NCBI GenBank assembly: GCA_038043245.1
Contig: JBBTCH010000003.1
Coordinates: 215,374 to 279,373, forward strand
Direction: 5' to 3'
DNA length: 64,000 nt
Source: JACPFV01 sp038043245
GTDB taxonomy: Bacteria > Pseudomonadota > Gammaproteobacteria > Nevskiales > Nevskiaceae
Made by a program: the position numbers and the translations under genes. Within the stretch, counting starts at the first letter, position 1. Each line of letters starts with the position of its first letter. A model generated the notes under the pieces. It saw only the letters and a program-made list of their open reading frames with translations, was not told the DNA's origin and did not search any database. Positions 9,098 through 17,881 of the stretch are shown in pieces.

Positions 9098-9895
9098 ATG
9101 GCTATCAAACCTCCTGCAAAAACGCCCCCAAAAGCCACCGCTCCATCCGCTGCTGCCCCTGTCGCCCCCCCCGGTTATGGCGCGCTGACGCCGTTCGACA
9201 AGAAAAAGCACGCAGGTCTTGGGTTGCCTGCGGCGCGCAATTACCGCTGGGCATTGAGTTTGAATGCGATGTTCGTCAACGCCGCCGAGTTCGGTCGCGC
9301 GGCGCTGGATTACCCGCTGGTGTTCGTGCGCGCGCCGGGCAATACCGAACCGCTGCCGGCGGCCGTGCTGTCGCTTGAGGCGCAGCGCAACCTGTTTGTG
9401 GACGCGGCCGGCCAGTGGAGGCCCGGCGCCTATGTGCCGGCCTATGCGCGCCGCCATCCGTTCTGCATCGTGCAGTTGCCGGGCGATCAGAAAGCCGAAA
9501 CGCGCAATCTGGTCTGTGTCGAGGATGGCGCGCTGGTGAACTCCGGCAAGCCGCTGCTCGATGCCCAGGGCGAACCCACCGCCGACTGGGCGCCGTTGTT
9601 GAAGATGATGGAGGCGATGGAGGCCGCGCGCGCGCAGACCGCCGCGTTCGGCCAACGACTGGATGCGCTGGGTCTGCTGACGCCGTTCGACGCGCTGGCT
9701 TTGCCCAACAGCGCCAAGCCCTTGCGCCTGCAGGGCATGCTGCGCGTGGACGAGGCCAAGCTCGGCAAGCTGGACGCCAAGGATCTGAAAAATCTGCTGA
9801 CGCGCGGCGAGTTGCGTGCGATCTACGCCCATCTGCTGTCGCTGGAGAACTTCGCCAAGCTGCTCGATTTCAGCCTAACTGCACGCGAGGCTTGA
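9098..9895 (+). CDS. SapC-family protein
   Basis: A 265-residue protein with a low-complexity Pro/Ala N-terminus (first 25 residues), then a region resembling the SapC family: YRWALSLNAMFVNAAEFGRAA, DYPLVFVRAPG and YVPAYARRHPF. SapC proteins were named for proximity to an S-layer gene; their activity is not firmly established. No signal peptide or membrane segment is obvious. The next gene starts 4 bases after the stop, so the two are probably co-transcribed. Confidence 0.75.
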   Translation: MAIKPPAKTPPKATAPSAAAPVAPPGYGALTPFDKKKHAGLGLPAARNYRWALSLNAMFVNAAEFGRAALDYPLVFVRAPGNTEPLPAAVLSLEAQRNLFVDAAGQWRPGAYVPAYARRHPFCIVQLPGDQKAETRNLVCVEDGALVNSGKPLLDAQGEPTADWAPLLKMMEAMEAARAQTAAFGQRLDALGLLTPFDALALPNSAKPLRLQGMLRVDEAKLGKLDAKDLKNLLTRGELRAIYAHLLSLENFAKLLDFSLTAREA

Positions 9896-9898
9896 AGG

Positions 9899-10987
9899 GT
9901 GGGCATCGAACTCAAGCTCACCGACCGCGAGCTGCCGGTTTCGCCGGTGTTCATCGACTTTCTTGCGCACCGGGTGGATCAGCGCCCGTTCCGGGATCAC
10001 CAGTGGCACGACCAGCTCTCGGAGCAGTTGAACCGCGCCCAGAAGGAGATCACCCGCAGTGCGCCGAATGATGCCGGTCGCGTCATGGCCCATCCCGACG
10101 GTCGCGCTGCGATTGCGCGCTCCTACGAACTGTTGCTGGCGCTGCTGGTCGGCAATCCGGCCGCGTTGCGCGAGCAGCAGATGAAGTTTCATTTCGTCAA
10201 TATCATCGGCATTCCGCGCAACGGCGGCTCCTACCTGACCAAGGAGCTGTTCCGCGCACTGGGCTACGAGCCGACTCAGGTGCCGAACGCGCTGGCGCAC
10301 GACGGTTTTCCGGAGGCGGCACCGTTCCAGCTGAGGCCCGGCGTCAACACCTGGCTGCTCTCGCTGCAGACCATGGCCGAATACCTGGTCATGGTCGAGC
10401 TGTTCTTCAGTGAGGCGAAACGCCATTCAGGCAAGATCGTCGTGCCGAAGAAATTGACCAAGGGGATTTATTCCGGCGGCTTCTTCCACCGCGTGCTCGG
10501 CGAGGCGGTGGAGTGCATCTTCACCCTGCGTCACCCGGTGAGTTCGTGCATCTCCACGTATGAAAAATCCGGCGGTTTGCCCGCCGATGGCAAGTTCGTC
10601 GTGCGCTCCAACATCGAGGAATGGTGCCGTCGCGACCTGGTCTACACCGGTCTGCGTGCGCCGGAAGTCCTCAAGCTCGATTACTTCGACGCCTATCTGC
10701 GCTACTGGGAGCAGTACCATATCTATGTCGCCACCACCGGGCTGTCGGCGACCCGCGATTTCCGCGTGGCGGTGTATGGCAAGCAGCGGCTGGAGGATCT
10801 CGCCAGCAGTTTCCACCGCCGCTACGAGAGCGCAGCGACCATCACCGAATTCAAGGTCTCGGACGAGAACCGCAAGCGCCATCCGGGCTGGATCAAGAAG
10901 TCAGAGCCGGTGATCCAGCGCGTGTCGGAACTCTGGCAACGCGTCGGCTTGCCGTTCCCGCTCAGCGAACTCAATGAATGTTGGTAA
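9899..10987 (+). CDS. Sulfotransferase-like protein
   Basis: A 362-residue protein with a GTG start 4 bases after the SapC gene. IGIPRNGGSYLTKELF (about residues 102-117) resembles the phosphosulfate-binding loop of PAPS-dependent sulfotransferases (P-R-x-G-x-x-x-L). TLRHPVSSCISTYEK (about 210-224) resembles the second PAPS-binding element (R-x-P...S). This suggests sulfate transfer to a carbohydrate or other acceptor, but it is a family-level guess: no acceptor is identifiable and the loop has Gly-Gly-Ser in place of the commoner Ser/Gly-Thr. A different P-loop-like transferase is possible. Confidence 0.6.
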   Translation: MGIELKLTDRELPVSPVFIDFLAHRVDQRPFRDHQWHDQLSEQLNRAQKEITRSAPNDAGRVMAHPDGRAAIARSYELLLALLVGNPAALREQQMKFHFVNIIGIPRNGGSYLTKELFRALGYEPTQVPNALAHDGFPEAAPFQLRPGVNTWLLSLQTMAEYLVMVELFFSEAKRHSGKIVVPKKLTKGIYSGGFFHRVLGEAVECIFTLRHPVSSCISTYEKSGGLPADGKFVVRSNIEEWCRRDLVYTGLRAPEVLKLDYFDAYLRYWEQYHIYVATTGLSATRDFRVAVYGKQRLEDLASSFHRRYESAATITEFKVSDENRKRHPGWIKKSEPVIQRVSELWQRVGLPFPLSELNECW

Positions 10988-11006
10988 TCCACATGAGGAA
11001 TGAAGA

Positions 11007-11939
11007 ATGTCGGTTTTAATCTGCGGTTCGTTTGCGTACGACACCATCATGGTGTTCCCCGGCCATTTCAAGAACGAGATCCTGCCGGACAAGGTGCACA
11101 TCCTGAACGTGTCCTTCCTGGTGCCGCAGATGCGCCGCGAGTACGGCGGCTGCGCCGGCAACATCGCCTACAACCTGCACCTGCTCGGCGGCGCGGCGCT
11201 GCCGATGGGCACCGTCGGCAAGGATTTCGCGCCCTACGCGGCGTGGATGGACCAGCAGGGCATCGCGCGCAAGCACCTGAAAGAAATTCCGGATGCATTC
11301 ACCGCGCAGGCGTACATCGTCACTGACCTTGACGACAACCAGATCACCGCGTTCCATCCGGGCGCGATGGGCTCGGCGCACACGCAGGAGATCGCGCGCA
11401 AGGGCATCAAGCTCGGCAGCATCTCGCCCGACGGTCGCGACGGCATGATCCAGCACGCCAAGCAATTCGCCGACGCCGACATCCCGTTCCTATTCGATCC
11501 CGGCCAGGGCCTGCCGATGTTCAACGGCGACGAGCTCAAGCAGTTCATCAGTTTGTCCAGCTATGTCGCGGTCAACGATTACGAGTCCGAGATGCTGGTG
11601 AAACGCACCGGCTGGACGCTGAAGCAGATCGCCGAACGTACCGATGCGCTGATCGTTACGCGTGGCGCCAAGGGCTCGCACATCTTCAGCAAGGGCAAGA
11701 AGCACGACATCCCCTGTGCCAAGGTGGAATCGCTGGCGGATCCGACCGGTTGCGGCGACGCTTTCCGGGGCGGCCTGCTGTTCGGCATTTCCAAGGGCAT
11801 GGACTGGCCGACCGCAGGGCGCATCGCCTCGCTGATGGGCGCAATCAAGATCGAGCGGCCTGGTACGCAGAACCATACGACCACGCCGGAACTTTTCCGC
11901 GCTCGCTTCAAAAAAGAGTTCAAGTACGACTATAAATAG
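11007..11939 (+). CDS. PfkB-family carbohydrate or nucleoside kinase
   Basis: A 310-residue ribokinase-fold kinase preceded by GGAATGAAGA. The N-terminal part has the substrate-side motif YGGCAGNIAYNLHLLGG (PfkB signature 1 region). The C-terminal DPTGCGDAFRGG (near residues 247-258) carries the catalytic Asp and anion-hole Gly residues of signature 2. Close relatives are often annotated as adenosine kinase, but the substrate cannot be decided from sequence alone. The rRNA methyltransferase gene begins 6 bases downstream, so they likely share a transcript. Confidence 0.85.
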   Translation: MSVLICGSFAYDTIMVFPGHFKNEILPDKVHILNVSFLVPQMRREYGGCAGNIAYNLHLLGGAALPMGTVGKDFAPYAAWMDQQGIARKHLKEIPDAFTAQAYIVTDLDDNQITAFHPGAMGSAHTQEIARKGIKLGSISPDGRDGMIQHAKQFADADIPFLFDPGQGLPMFNGDELKQFISLSSYVAVNDYESEMLVKRTGWTLKQIAERTDALIVTRGAKGSHIFSKGKKHDIPCAKVESLADPTGCGDAFRGGLLFGISKGMDWPTAGRIASLMGAIKIERPGTQNHTTTPELFRARFKKEFKYDYK

Positions 11940-11945
11940 CGTTAC

Positions 11946-13121
11946 GTGAAACTCCTCAAACTGAAGAAAAGCGAAGACCGCCGTCTGCGCGCCGGTCATC
12001 TGTGGGTGTATTCCAACGAAGTGGACACGGCGCAGACGCCGCTGACCGGATTCAAGGCTGGCGAGCTGTGCCGCATCGAGGACGCACGCGGCAAGGCGGT
12101 CGGTGTCGGTTACGTCAATCCGCACACGCTGCTGAGCGCACGCCTGCTGAGCAGCAACGGTGAAGCCAAGATCGACGCGGACTGGTTCGCGCGCCGCATC
12201 GAGTCCGCACTGAAATTACGCGAGCGGCTTTACTCAAAACCTTTTTACCGGCTGATCTACGGCGAATCCGACGGCTTGCCCGGACTCGTGGTGGACCGTT
12301 ACGGCGATGTGCTGGCGGCGCAGATTGCGACAGCGGGGATGGAAGTGCTCAAGCCCGTATTGATTGAAGCCTTGCAGCAGACACTGAAGCCGCGCGGCCT
12401 CTGGCTCGGCAACGACACTGCCATGCGTGAGTCCGAGGGCTTGTCGCAGACCGCAGAGGCGATCGGCGAGGTTCCGGACACGGTTGAGATCGAAGAGGGC
12501 GGCGTGCGTTTCGCTATCCCGATCAAGACCGGGCAGAAAACCGGCTGGTTCTACGACCAGCGCGAGAACCGCGAGCGACTGTCACGCTACGTGCAAGGCG
12601 CGCGCGTGCTCGATGTATTCAGTTATATCGGGGGCTGGGCTTTGCGCGCTGCCAAGTTCGGCGCCAGCAGCGTCACCTGCGTGGATTCTTCGGCCCCCGC
12701 GCTCGAAGCGGCGCAGGTCAACGCGAAACTCAACGGTGTCGAACTGGAGACGATCAAGGCGCAGGCGCAGGACGCCCTGAAATCGCTGCGTGATCAGGGC
12801 CGCAAATTCGACGTCGTCATCGTTGATCCGCCGGCCTTGATCAAGCGCAAGAAGGACCAGGAAGCGGGCGCCGAGCATTACGCGCGCCTGAACAAACTGG
12901 CGATGGATCTGCTGGCGCCGGAAGGCATCCTCGTGTCCTGCTCCTGTTCGCATCACATGGAGGCCGAGCAGCTGCAGCGTCTGCTGTTGCGCGAGTCGCG
13001 CAGCTTGAACCGCCGCTTGCAGATCCTTGAGCAGGGCGGGCAGGGTGCGGACCATCCGGTGCATCCGGCGATCCCGGAAACACGCTACCTCAAAGCGTTC
13101 TTTTGCCGGGTTACTCAGTAA
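11946..13121 (+). CDS. rlmI: 23S rRNA (cytosine(1962)-C5)-methyltransferase RlmI-type
   Basis: A 391-residue class I SAM-dependent methyltransferase with a GTG start. The N-terminus (residues 1-70) is a PUA-like RNA-binding domain (KSEDRRLRAGHLWVYSNEVD). The SAM-binding region follows with VLDVFSYIGGWALRAAKFGA and the acidic VDSSAPAL. The catalytic segment has VDPPALIKRKKDQ and a Cys-rich SCSCSHH loop near residues 330-337, as in m5C enzymes of this family. Length matches E. coli RlmI (about 396). The site on 23S rRNA is inferred from family membership. Confidence 0.9.
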   Translation: MKLLKLKKSEDRRLRAGHLWVYSNEVDTAQTPLTGFKAGELCRIEDARGKAVGVGYVNPHTLLSARLLSSNGEAKIDADWFARRIESALKLRERLYSKPFYRLIYGESDGLPGLVVDRYGDVLAAQIATAGMEVLKPVLIEALQQTLKPRGLWLGNDTAMRESEGLSQTAEAIGEVPDTVEIEEGGVRFAIPIKTGQKTGWFYDQRENRERLSRYVQGARVLDVFSYIGGWALRAAKFGASSVTCVDSSAPALEAAQVNAKLNGVELETIKAQAQDALKSLRDQGRKFDVVIVDPPALIKRKKDQEAGAEHYARLNKLAMDLLAPEGILVSCSCSHHMEAEQLQRLLLRESRSLNRRLQILEQGGQGADHPVHPAIPETRYLKAFFCRVTQ

Positions 13122-13130
13122 TTTCTTGCT

Positions 13131-13213
13131 GTCATTCCCGCGAAGGCGGGAATCCAGCGGCTACAATTAACGCCAACTTTTAAGCACTGGATGCCCGCCT
13201 GCGCGGGCATGAC
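13131..13213. repeat. Inverted pair of 27-base repeats (family copy 1)
   Basis: The left arm 13131-13157 begins GTCATTCCCGCGAAGG and ends GGAATCCAG. The right arm 13187-13213 is its imperfect reverse complement, beginning CTGGATGCCCGCC and ending GGCATGAC. Each arm is itself palindromic at its centre. The 29-base spacer contains TACAAT at 13162-13167, a candidate -10 box for lgt. Related pairs lie at 39874-39929 and 59630-59688. Confidence 0.85.
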
Positions 13214-13221
13214 AAGAAAAT

Positions 13222-14004
13222 ATGATTGTCCTGCCCGCCATCGATCCCGTCGCCGTCAAGCTCGGTCCGCTGGCGATCCACTGGTACGGCCTGATGTACC
13301 TGCTGGGTTTCTACGGCTTCTGGTGGCTGGGCGTGCGGCGCGGACGTCTGGCCCACATCAACTGGCCCGAGGAACGTGTCAACGATTTTCTGTTCGCCGG
13401 CGTGCTCGGCGTGATCCTCGGCGGCCGCATCGGCTACACCTTGTTCTACAACTTCAGCGGATTTATCAGCGATCCGCTGGTGCTCTTGCGTATCTGGGAA
13501 GGCGGCATGTCCTTTCATGGCGGCTGCGCCGGCGTGATCATCGCCATCTTCTGGTTCGGCTGGCGGCGGGGTTTGAACGGTGTGGACGTCGGCGACTTCG
13601 CCACGCCGATGATCCCGTTCGGCCTGTTCACCGGCCGCATCGGCAATTTCATCAACAGCGAGTTGTGGGGCGCGCCGAGCAATCTGCCGTGGGCGATGGT
13701 GTTCCCCAACGGCGGGCCGCTGCCGCGCCATCCGTCCATGCTTTACGAAGCCGCGCTGGAAGGCCTGCTGCTGCTCGCCATCCTGCTGTGGTTTGGGCGC
13801 AAGCCGCGTCCGCGCGGTGCGGTTTCCGGATTGTTCCTGTCGGGCTACGCAGTGTTCCGCATCGCCGTCGAGTTCGTGCGCTTGCCTGATGATCACATCG
13901 GCTATCTCTACGGCAGCGGCTGGATCACCATGGGCATGATGCTGTCATTGCCGATGCTCATCGGCGGCCTCGGGTTGATCGTCTGGAGTTACACCCGAAA
14001 ATGA
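13222..14004 (+). CDS. lgt: Prolipoprotein diacylglyceryl transferase
   Basis: A 260-residue multi-pass inner-membrane enzyme that moves diacylglycerol from phosphatidylglycerol to the lipobox cysteine of prolipoproteins. It shows the Lgt hallmarks: IHWYGLMYLLGF near the N-terminus, GGRIGYTLFYN, EGGMSFHGG with the conserved His, and the signature GRIGNFINSELWG near residues 139-151. About seven hydrophobic segments are visible. The stop overlaps the thyA start (ATGA). Several lipobox proteins in this window would be its substrates. Confidence 0.97.
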   Translation: MIVLPAIDPVAVKLGPLAIHWYGLMYLLGFYGFWWLGVRRGRLAHINWPEERVNDFLFAGVLGVILGGRIGYTLFYNFSGFISDPLVLLRIWEGGMSFHGGCAGVIIAIFWFGWRRGLNGVDVGDFATPMIPFGLFTGRIGNFINSELWGAPSNLPWAMVFPNGGPLPRHPSMLYEAALEGLLLLAILLWFGRKPRPRGAVSGLFLSGYAVFRIAVEFVRLPDDHIGYLYGSGWITMGMMLSLPMLIGGLGLIVWSYTRK

Positions 14005-14795
14005 AGGCCTATCTCGATCTGATGCGTCACGTGCTGGACCACGGCGCTATCAAGACTGACCGCACCGGTACTGGCACGCGTTCGGTGTTTGGCCACCAGA
14101 TGCGCTTTGATCTGGCACAGGGATTTCCGCTGCTGACGACCAAGAAAGTCCATCTCAAATCCATCGTCGTCGAGCTGCTGTGGTTCCTGCGTGGCGAAAC
14201 CAATACGCGCTGGCTCAAGGAACACGGCGTCAGCATCTGGGATGAATGGGCCAAGCCCGACGGCGAGCTCGGTCCGGTCTACGGCAAGCAGTGGCGTTCA
14301 TGGCCGGCCCCGAACGGCCGCCAGATTGACCAGATCAGCCAGATCCTCGAACAGATTCGCAAGACACCGGATTCGCGTCGCATCATCGTCTCAGCCTGGA
14401 ACGTCGGCGAACTCGATCAGATGGCGCTGATGCCTTGCCATGCGCTGTTTCAGTTTTACGTGGCCGACGGAAAACTCTCTTGCCAGCTGTACCAGCGCAG
14501 CGCCGATATTTTTCTCGGTGTGCCGTTCAACATCGCCAGCTATGCGCTGCTGACGATGATGGTGGCGCAGGTCACGGGCCTGAAGCCGGGTGATTTCGTC
14601 TGGACCGGTGGTGACTGCCATCTCTACAGCAACCACCTTGAGCAAACGCAGCTGCAACTGTCGCGCGACACGCGTGCCTTGCCACAGATGAAACTCAACC
14701 CTGAGGTGAAGGACCTGTTCGCTTTCAGGCCGGAAGATTTCACGCTGACGGGCTACGACCCGCATCCACACATCAAGGCGCCGGTGGCCGTCTAG
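14001..14795 (+). CDS. thyA: Thymidylate synthase
   Basis: A 264-residue enzyme that makes dTMP from dUMP and methylene-tetrahydrofolate in the cytoplasm. The nucleophile is Cys146 in MPCHALFQFYV, with RSADIFLGVPFNIASYALL and the folate-site GDCHLYSNH in the expected order. Length equals E. coli ThyA. It overlaps lgt by 4 bases and is followed after 3 bases by dihydrofolate reductase, which regenerates the folate it oxidises. Confidence 0.98.
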   Translation: MKAYLDLMRHVLDHGAIKTDRTGTGTRSVFGHQMRFDLAQGFPLLTTKKVHLKSIVVELLWFLRGETNTRWLKEHGVSIWDEWAKPDGELGPVYGKQWRSWPAPNGRQIDQISQILEQIRKTPDSRRIIVSAWNVGELDQMALMPCHALFQFYVADGKLSCQLYQRSADIFLGVPFNIASYALLTMMVAQVTGLKPGDFVWTGGDCHLYSNHLEQTQLQLSRDTRALPQMKLNPEVKDLFAFRPEDFTLTGYDPHPHIKAPVAV

Positions 14796-14798
14796 CGC

Positions 14799-15293
14799 AT
14801 GACGCGCGTCGAGATCGTCGTCGCAATGGATGAGAACAATCTCATCGGCCGCGACGGCCAACTGCCCTGGCGCTTGTCCGACGACCTCAAGCGATTCAAG
14901 ACACTGACGCTGGGCAAGACTGTGCTGATGGGGCGCAAGACCTGGGATTCGCTGAACCCCAAGATGCGTCCGCTGCCGCAGCGCGACAACTGGGTGTTGA
15001 CGCGTGATCGCGCATTCGCAGCACCTGGTGGTCGGGTCTTCCATGCGCTGGATGAAGTCTTTGCGGCATCGCCCCCCGACCCACTGATGGTGGTCGGCGG
15101 CGCGGATCTGTACCGGCAGGTGATGCCGCAGGCTTCACGCATCCATCTCACTCGTGTGCACGCGCGCGTCGCGGGTGACACGCATTTCCCGGCACTGGAT
15201 TCGGCTCAATGGCGCGAGACGGCGCGTGAAGATCACACAGCGGATGAACGTCACGAATATGCGTTCAGTTTCATCACGCTCGATCGGGTTTAA
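14799..15293 (+). CDS. folA: Dihydrofolate reductase
   Basis: A 164-residue NADPH-dependent reductase of dihydrofolate. The N-terminal IVVAMDENNLIGRDGQLPWRLSDDLKRFK contains the family signature with the catalytic Asp and the LPW loop. VLMGRKTWDS and VVGGADLYRQ (cofactor-binding Gly-Gly) follow. It forms an operon with lgt and thyA. Confidence 0.97.
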   Translation: MTRVEIVVAMDENNLIGRDGQLPWRLSDDLKRFKTLTLGKTVLMGRKTWDSLNPKMRPLPQRDNWVLTRDRAFAAPGGRVFHALDEVFAASPPDPLMVVGGADLYRQVMPQASRIHLTRVHARVAGDTHFPALDSAQWRETAREDHTADERHEYAFSFITLDRV

Positions 15294-15326
15294 TATCATC
15301 CACATCATTCCAACGAGGAGAACAGC

Positions 15327-15593
15327 GTGGCCGACCCCAAAGCAGATTTCACCAAGGCGCAGGAAGACGTCAAAAGCCTGACCAAGCGTCCGAGCAACGA
15401 CGACTTCCTGTTTCTCTATGCGCACTTCAAGCAGGGCAACGGCGGCGATGTCGCCGGTTCGCGTCCCGGCATGCTCGACATGGTCGGCCGCGCCAAGTAC
15501 GACGCCTGGGCCAAGCTCAAGGGAATGAGCAAGGACGATGCGATGAAGAAATACGCCGATAAGGTCGCGGCGCTACTGAAAACACACAGGTAA
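15327..15593 (+). CDS. Acyl-CoA-binding protein
   Basis: An 88-residue four-helix protein that binds long-chain acyl-CoA esters in the cytosol. The GTG start at 15327 is supported by GAGGAG 8 bases upstream. Family landmarks are FTKAQEDVKSLTKRPSNDD, the Tyr and Lys of LYAHFKQ, and AKYDAWAKLKGMSKDDAMKKYADKV. ACBPs are common in eukaryotes but patchy in bacteria; here it fits the abundance of acyl-CoA genes elsewhere in the window. A strong two-way terminator follows. Confidence 0.93.
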   Translation: MADPKADFTKAQEDVKSLTKRPSNDDFLFLYAHFKQGNGGDVAGSRPGMLDMVGRAKYDAWAKLKGMSKDDAMKKYADKVAALLKTHR

Positions 15594-15600
15594 GCCGCAC

Positions 15601-15650
15601 CCGCTTGCATGCAAAAACGGCCCGAAAGGGCCGTTTTTGCTTGCAAGCGG
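15601..15650. terminator. Bidirectional intrinsic terminator
   Basis: Positions 15611-15640 read GCAAAAACGGCCC, loop GAAA, then the exact complement ending GTTTTTGC. This gives a GC stem with A-tract and T-tract on both strands. The symmetry extends outward after one mismatch to CCGCTTGCA / TGCAAGCGG at 15601-15650. It sits between convergent ACBP and ettA genes and would end both transcripts. Confidence 0.95.
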
Positions 15651-15659
15651 GTACTGGCG

Positions 15660-17324
<1,665 letters not shown>

Positions 17325-17356
17325 TGTTCGGTATTCGGGCTCGAATCGGGGCCGCG

Positions 17357-17380
17357 ATTATAGGGGCGCGCCCCTATAAT
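17357..17380. promoter_or_regulatory. Perfect 24-base palindrome with mirrored -10 boxes
   Basis: The sequence is ATTATAGGGGCG followed by its exact reverse complement. TATAAT at 17375-17380 on the plus strand and the same hexamer on the minus strand (17362-17357) would point outward toward the DUF4124 gene and ettA. The plus-strand -10 ends 6 bases before the ATG at 17387, so a transcript from it would be leaderless or nearly so. No good -35 box is seen on either side. Confidence 0.55.
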
Positions 17381-17386
17381 CTGCCG

Positions 17387-17881
17387 ATGCGCTGGCCATT
17401 TTTATTGCTTCTGGTGCTGAGCTCCGCCCAGGCCGAGGTCTATCGCTGCGAACGCGGCGGCCAAGTGATTTACACCGACCAGCCTTGCTCGGAAAACGCC
17501 ACGCCCAAGGATTTGCCCAAGCTGCATGTGATTCCGCCCAATGAGGTTGAGCAGCGTCTGGCCGGCGAGTACGACCAAAAACGGACCAAGGAAAAGAAAG
17601 CGCGCGATAAGGCCAATCAGGAATGGCTCAAGAAACATCAGGCCAAAAAATCCGACGCGGAACGCCTGAAGAAAGCCAGAACGCAGGGCAAGGTTGTTGC
17701 GGGCATGACCGCTGATCAGGTGCGTGACCTCTATGGCGAGCCCGACGATATCAAGATCACGGCGCGTGAGGATGACGCCACTGAGCGCTGGACGTTCCAT
17801 CTGAACGGAAATATCCAGACCGTGGATTTGACGGATGGCCGTGTCACGCGCCACAGCGAAAAGAAATCAAAAAATAAATGA
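17387..17881 (+). CDS. DUF4124-domain secreted protein
   Basis: A 164-residue protein whose ATG at 17387 gives a clear signal peptide (RWPFLLLLVLSSAQA). The in-frame ATG at 17324 lies inside the divergent promoter region and is unlikely. A DUF4124 domain follows immediately (EVYRCERGGQVIYTDQPCSE, two Cys), then a Lys/Glu-rich helical linker. The C-terminal 60 residues resemble a SmpA/BamE-like fold (VVAGMTADQVRDLYGEPDDI...ERWTF). Function unknown; probably periplasmic. It overlaps the next gene by 4 bases and so heads the transporter operon. Confidence 0.8.
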   Translation: MRWPFLLLLVLSSAQAEVYRCERGGQVIYTDQPCSENATPKDLPKLHVIPPNEVEQRLAGEYDQKRTKEKKARDKANQEWLKKHQAKKSDAERLKKARTQGKVVAGMTADQVRDLYGEPDDIKITAREDDATERWTFHLNGNIQTVDLTDGRVTRHSEKKSKNK

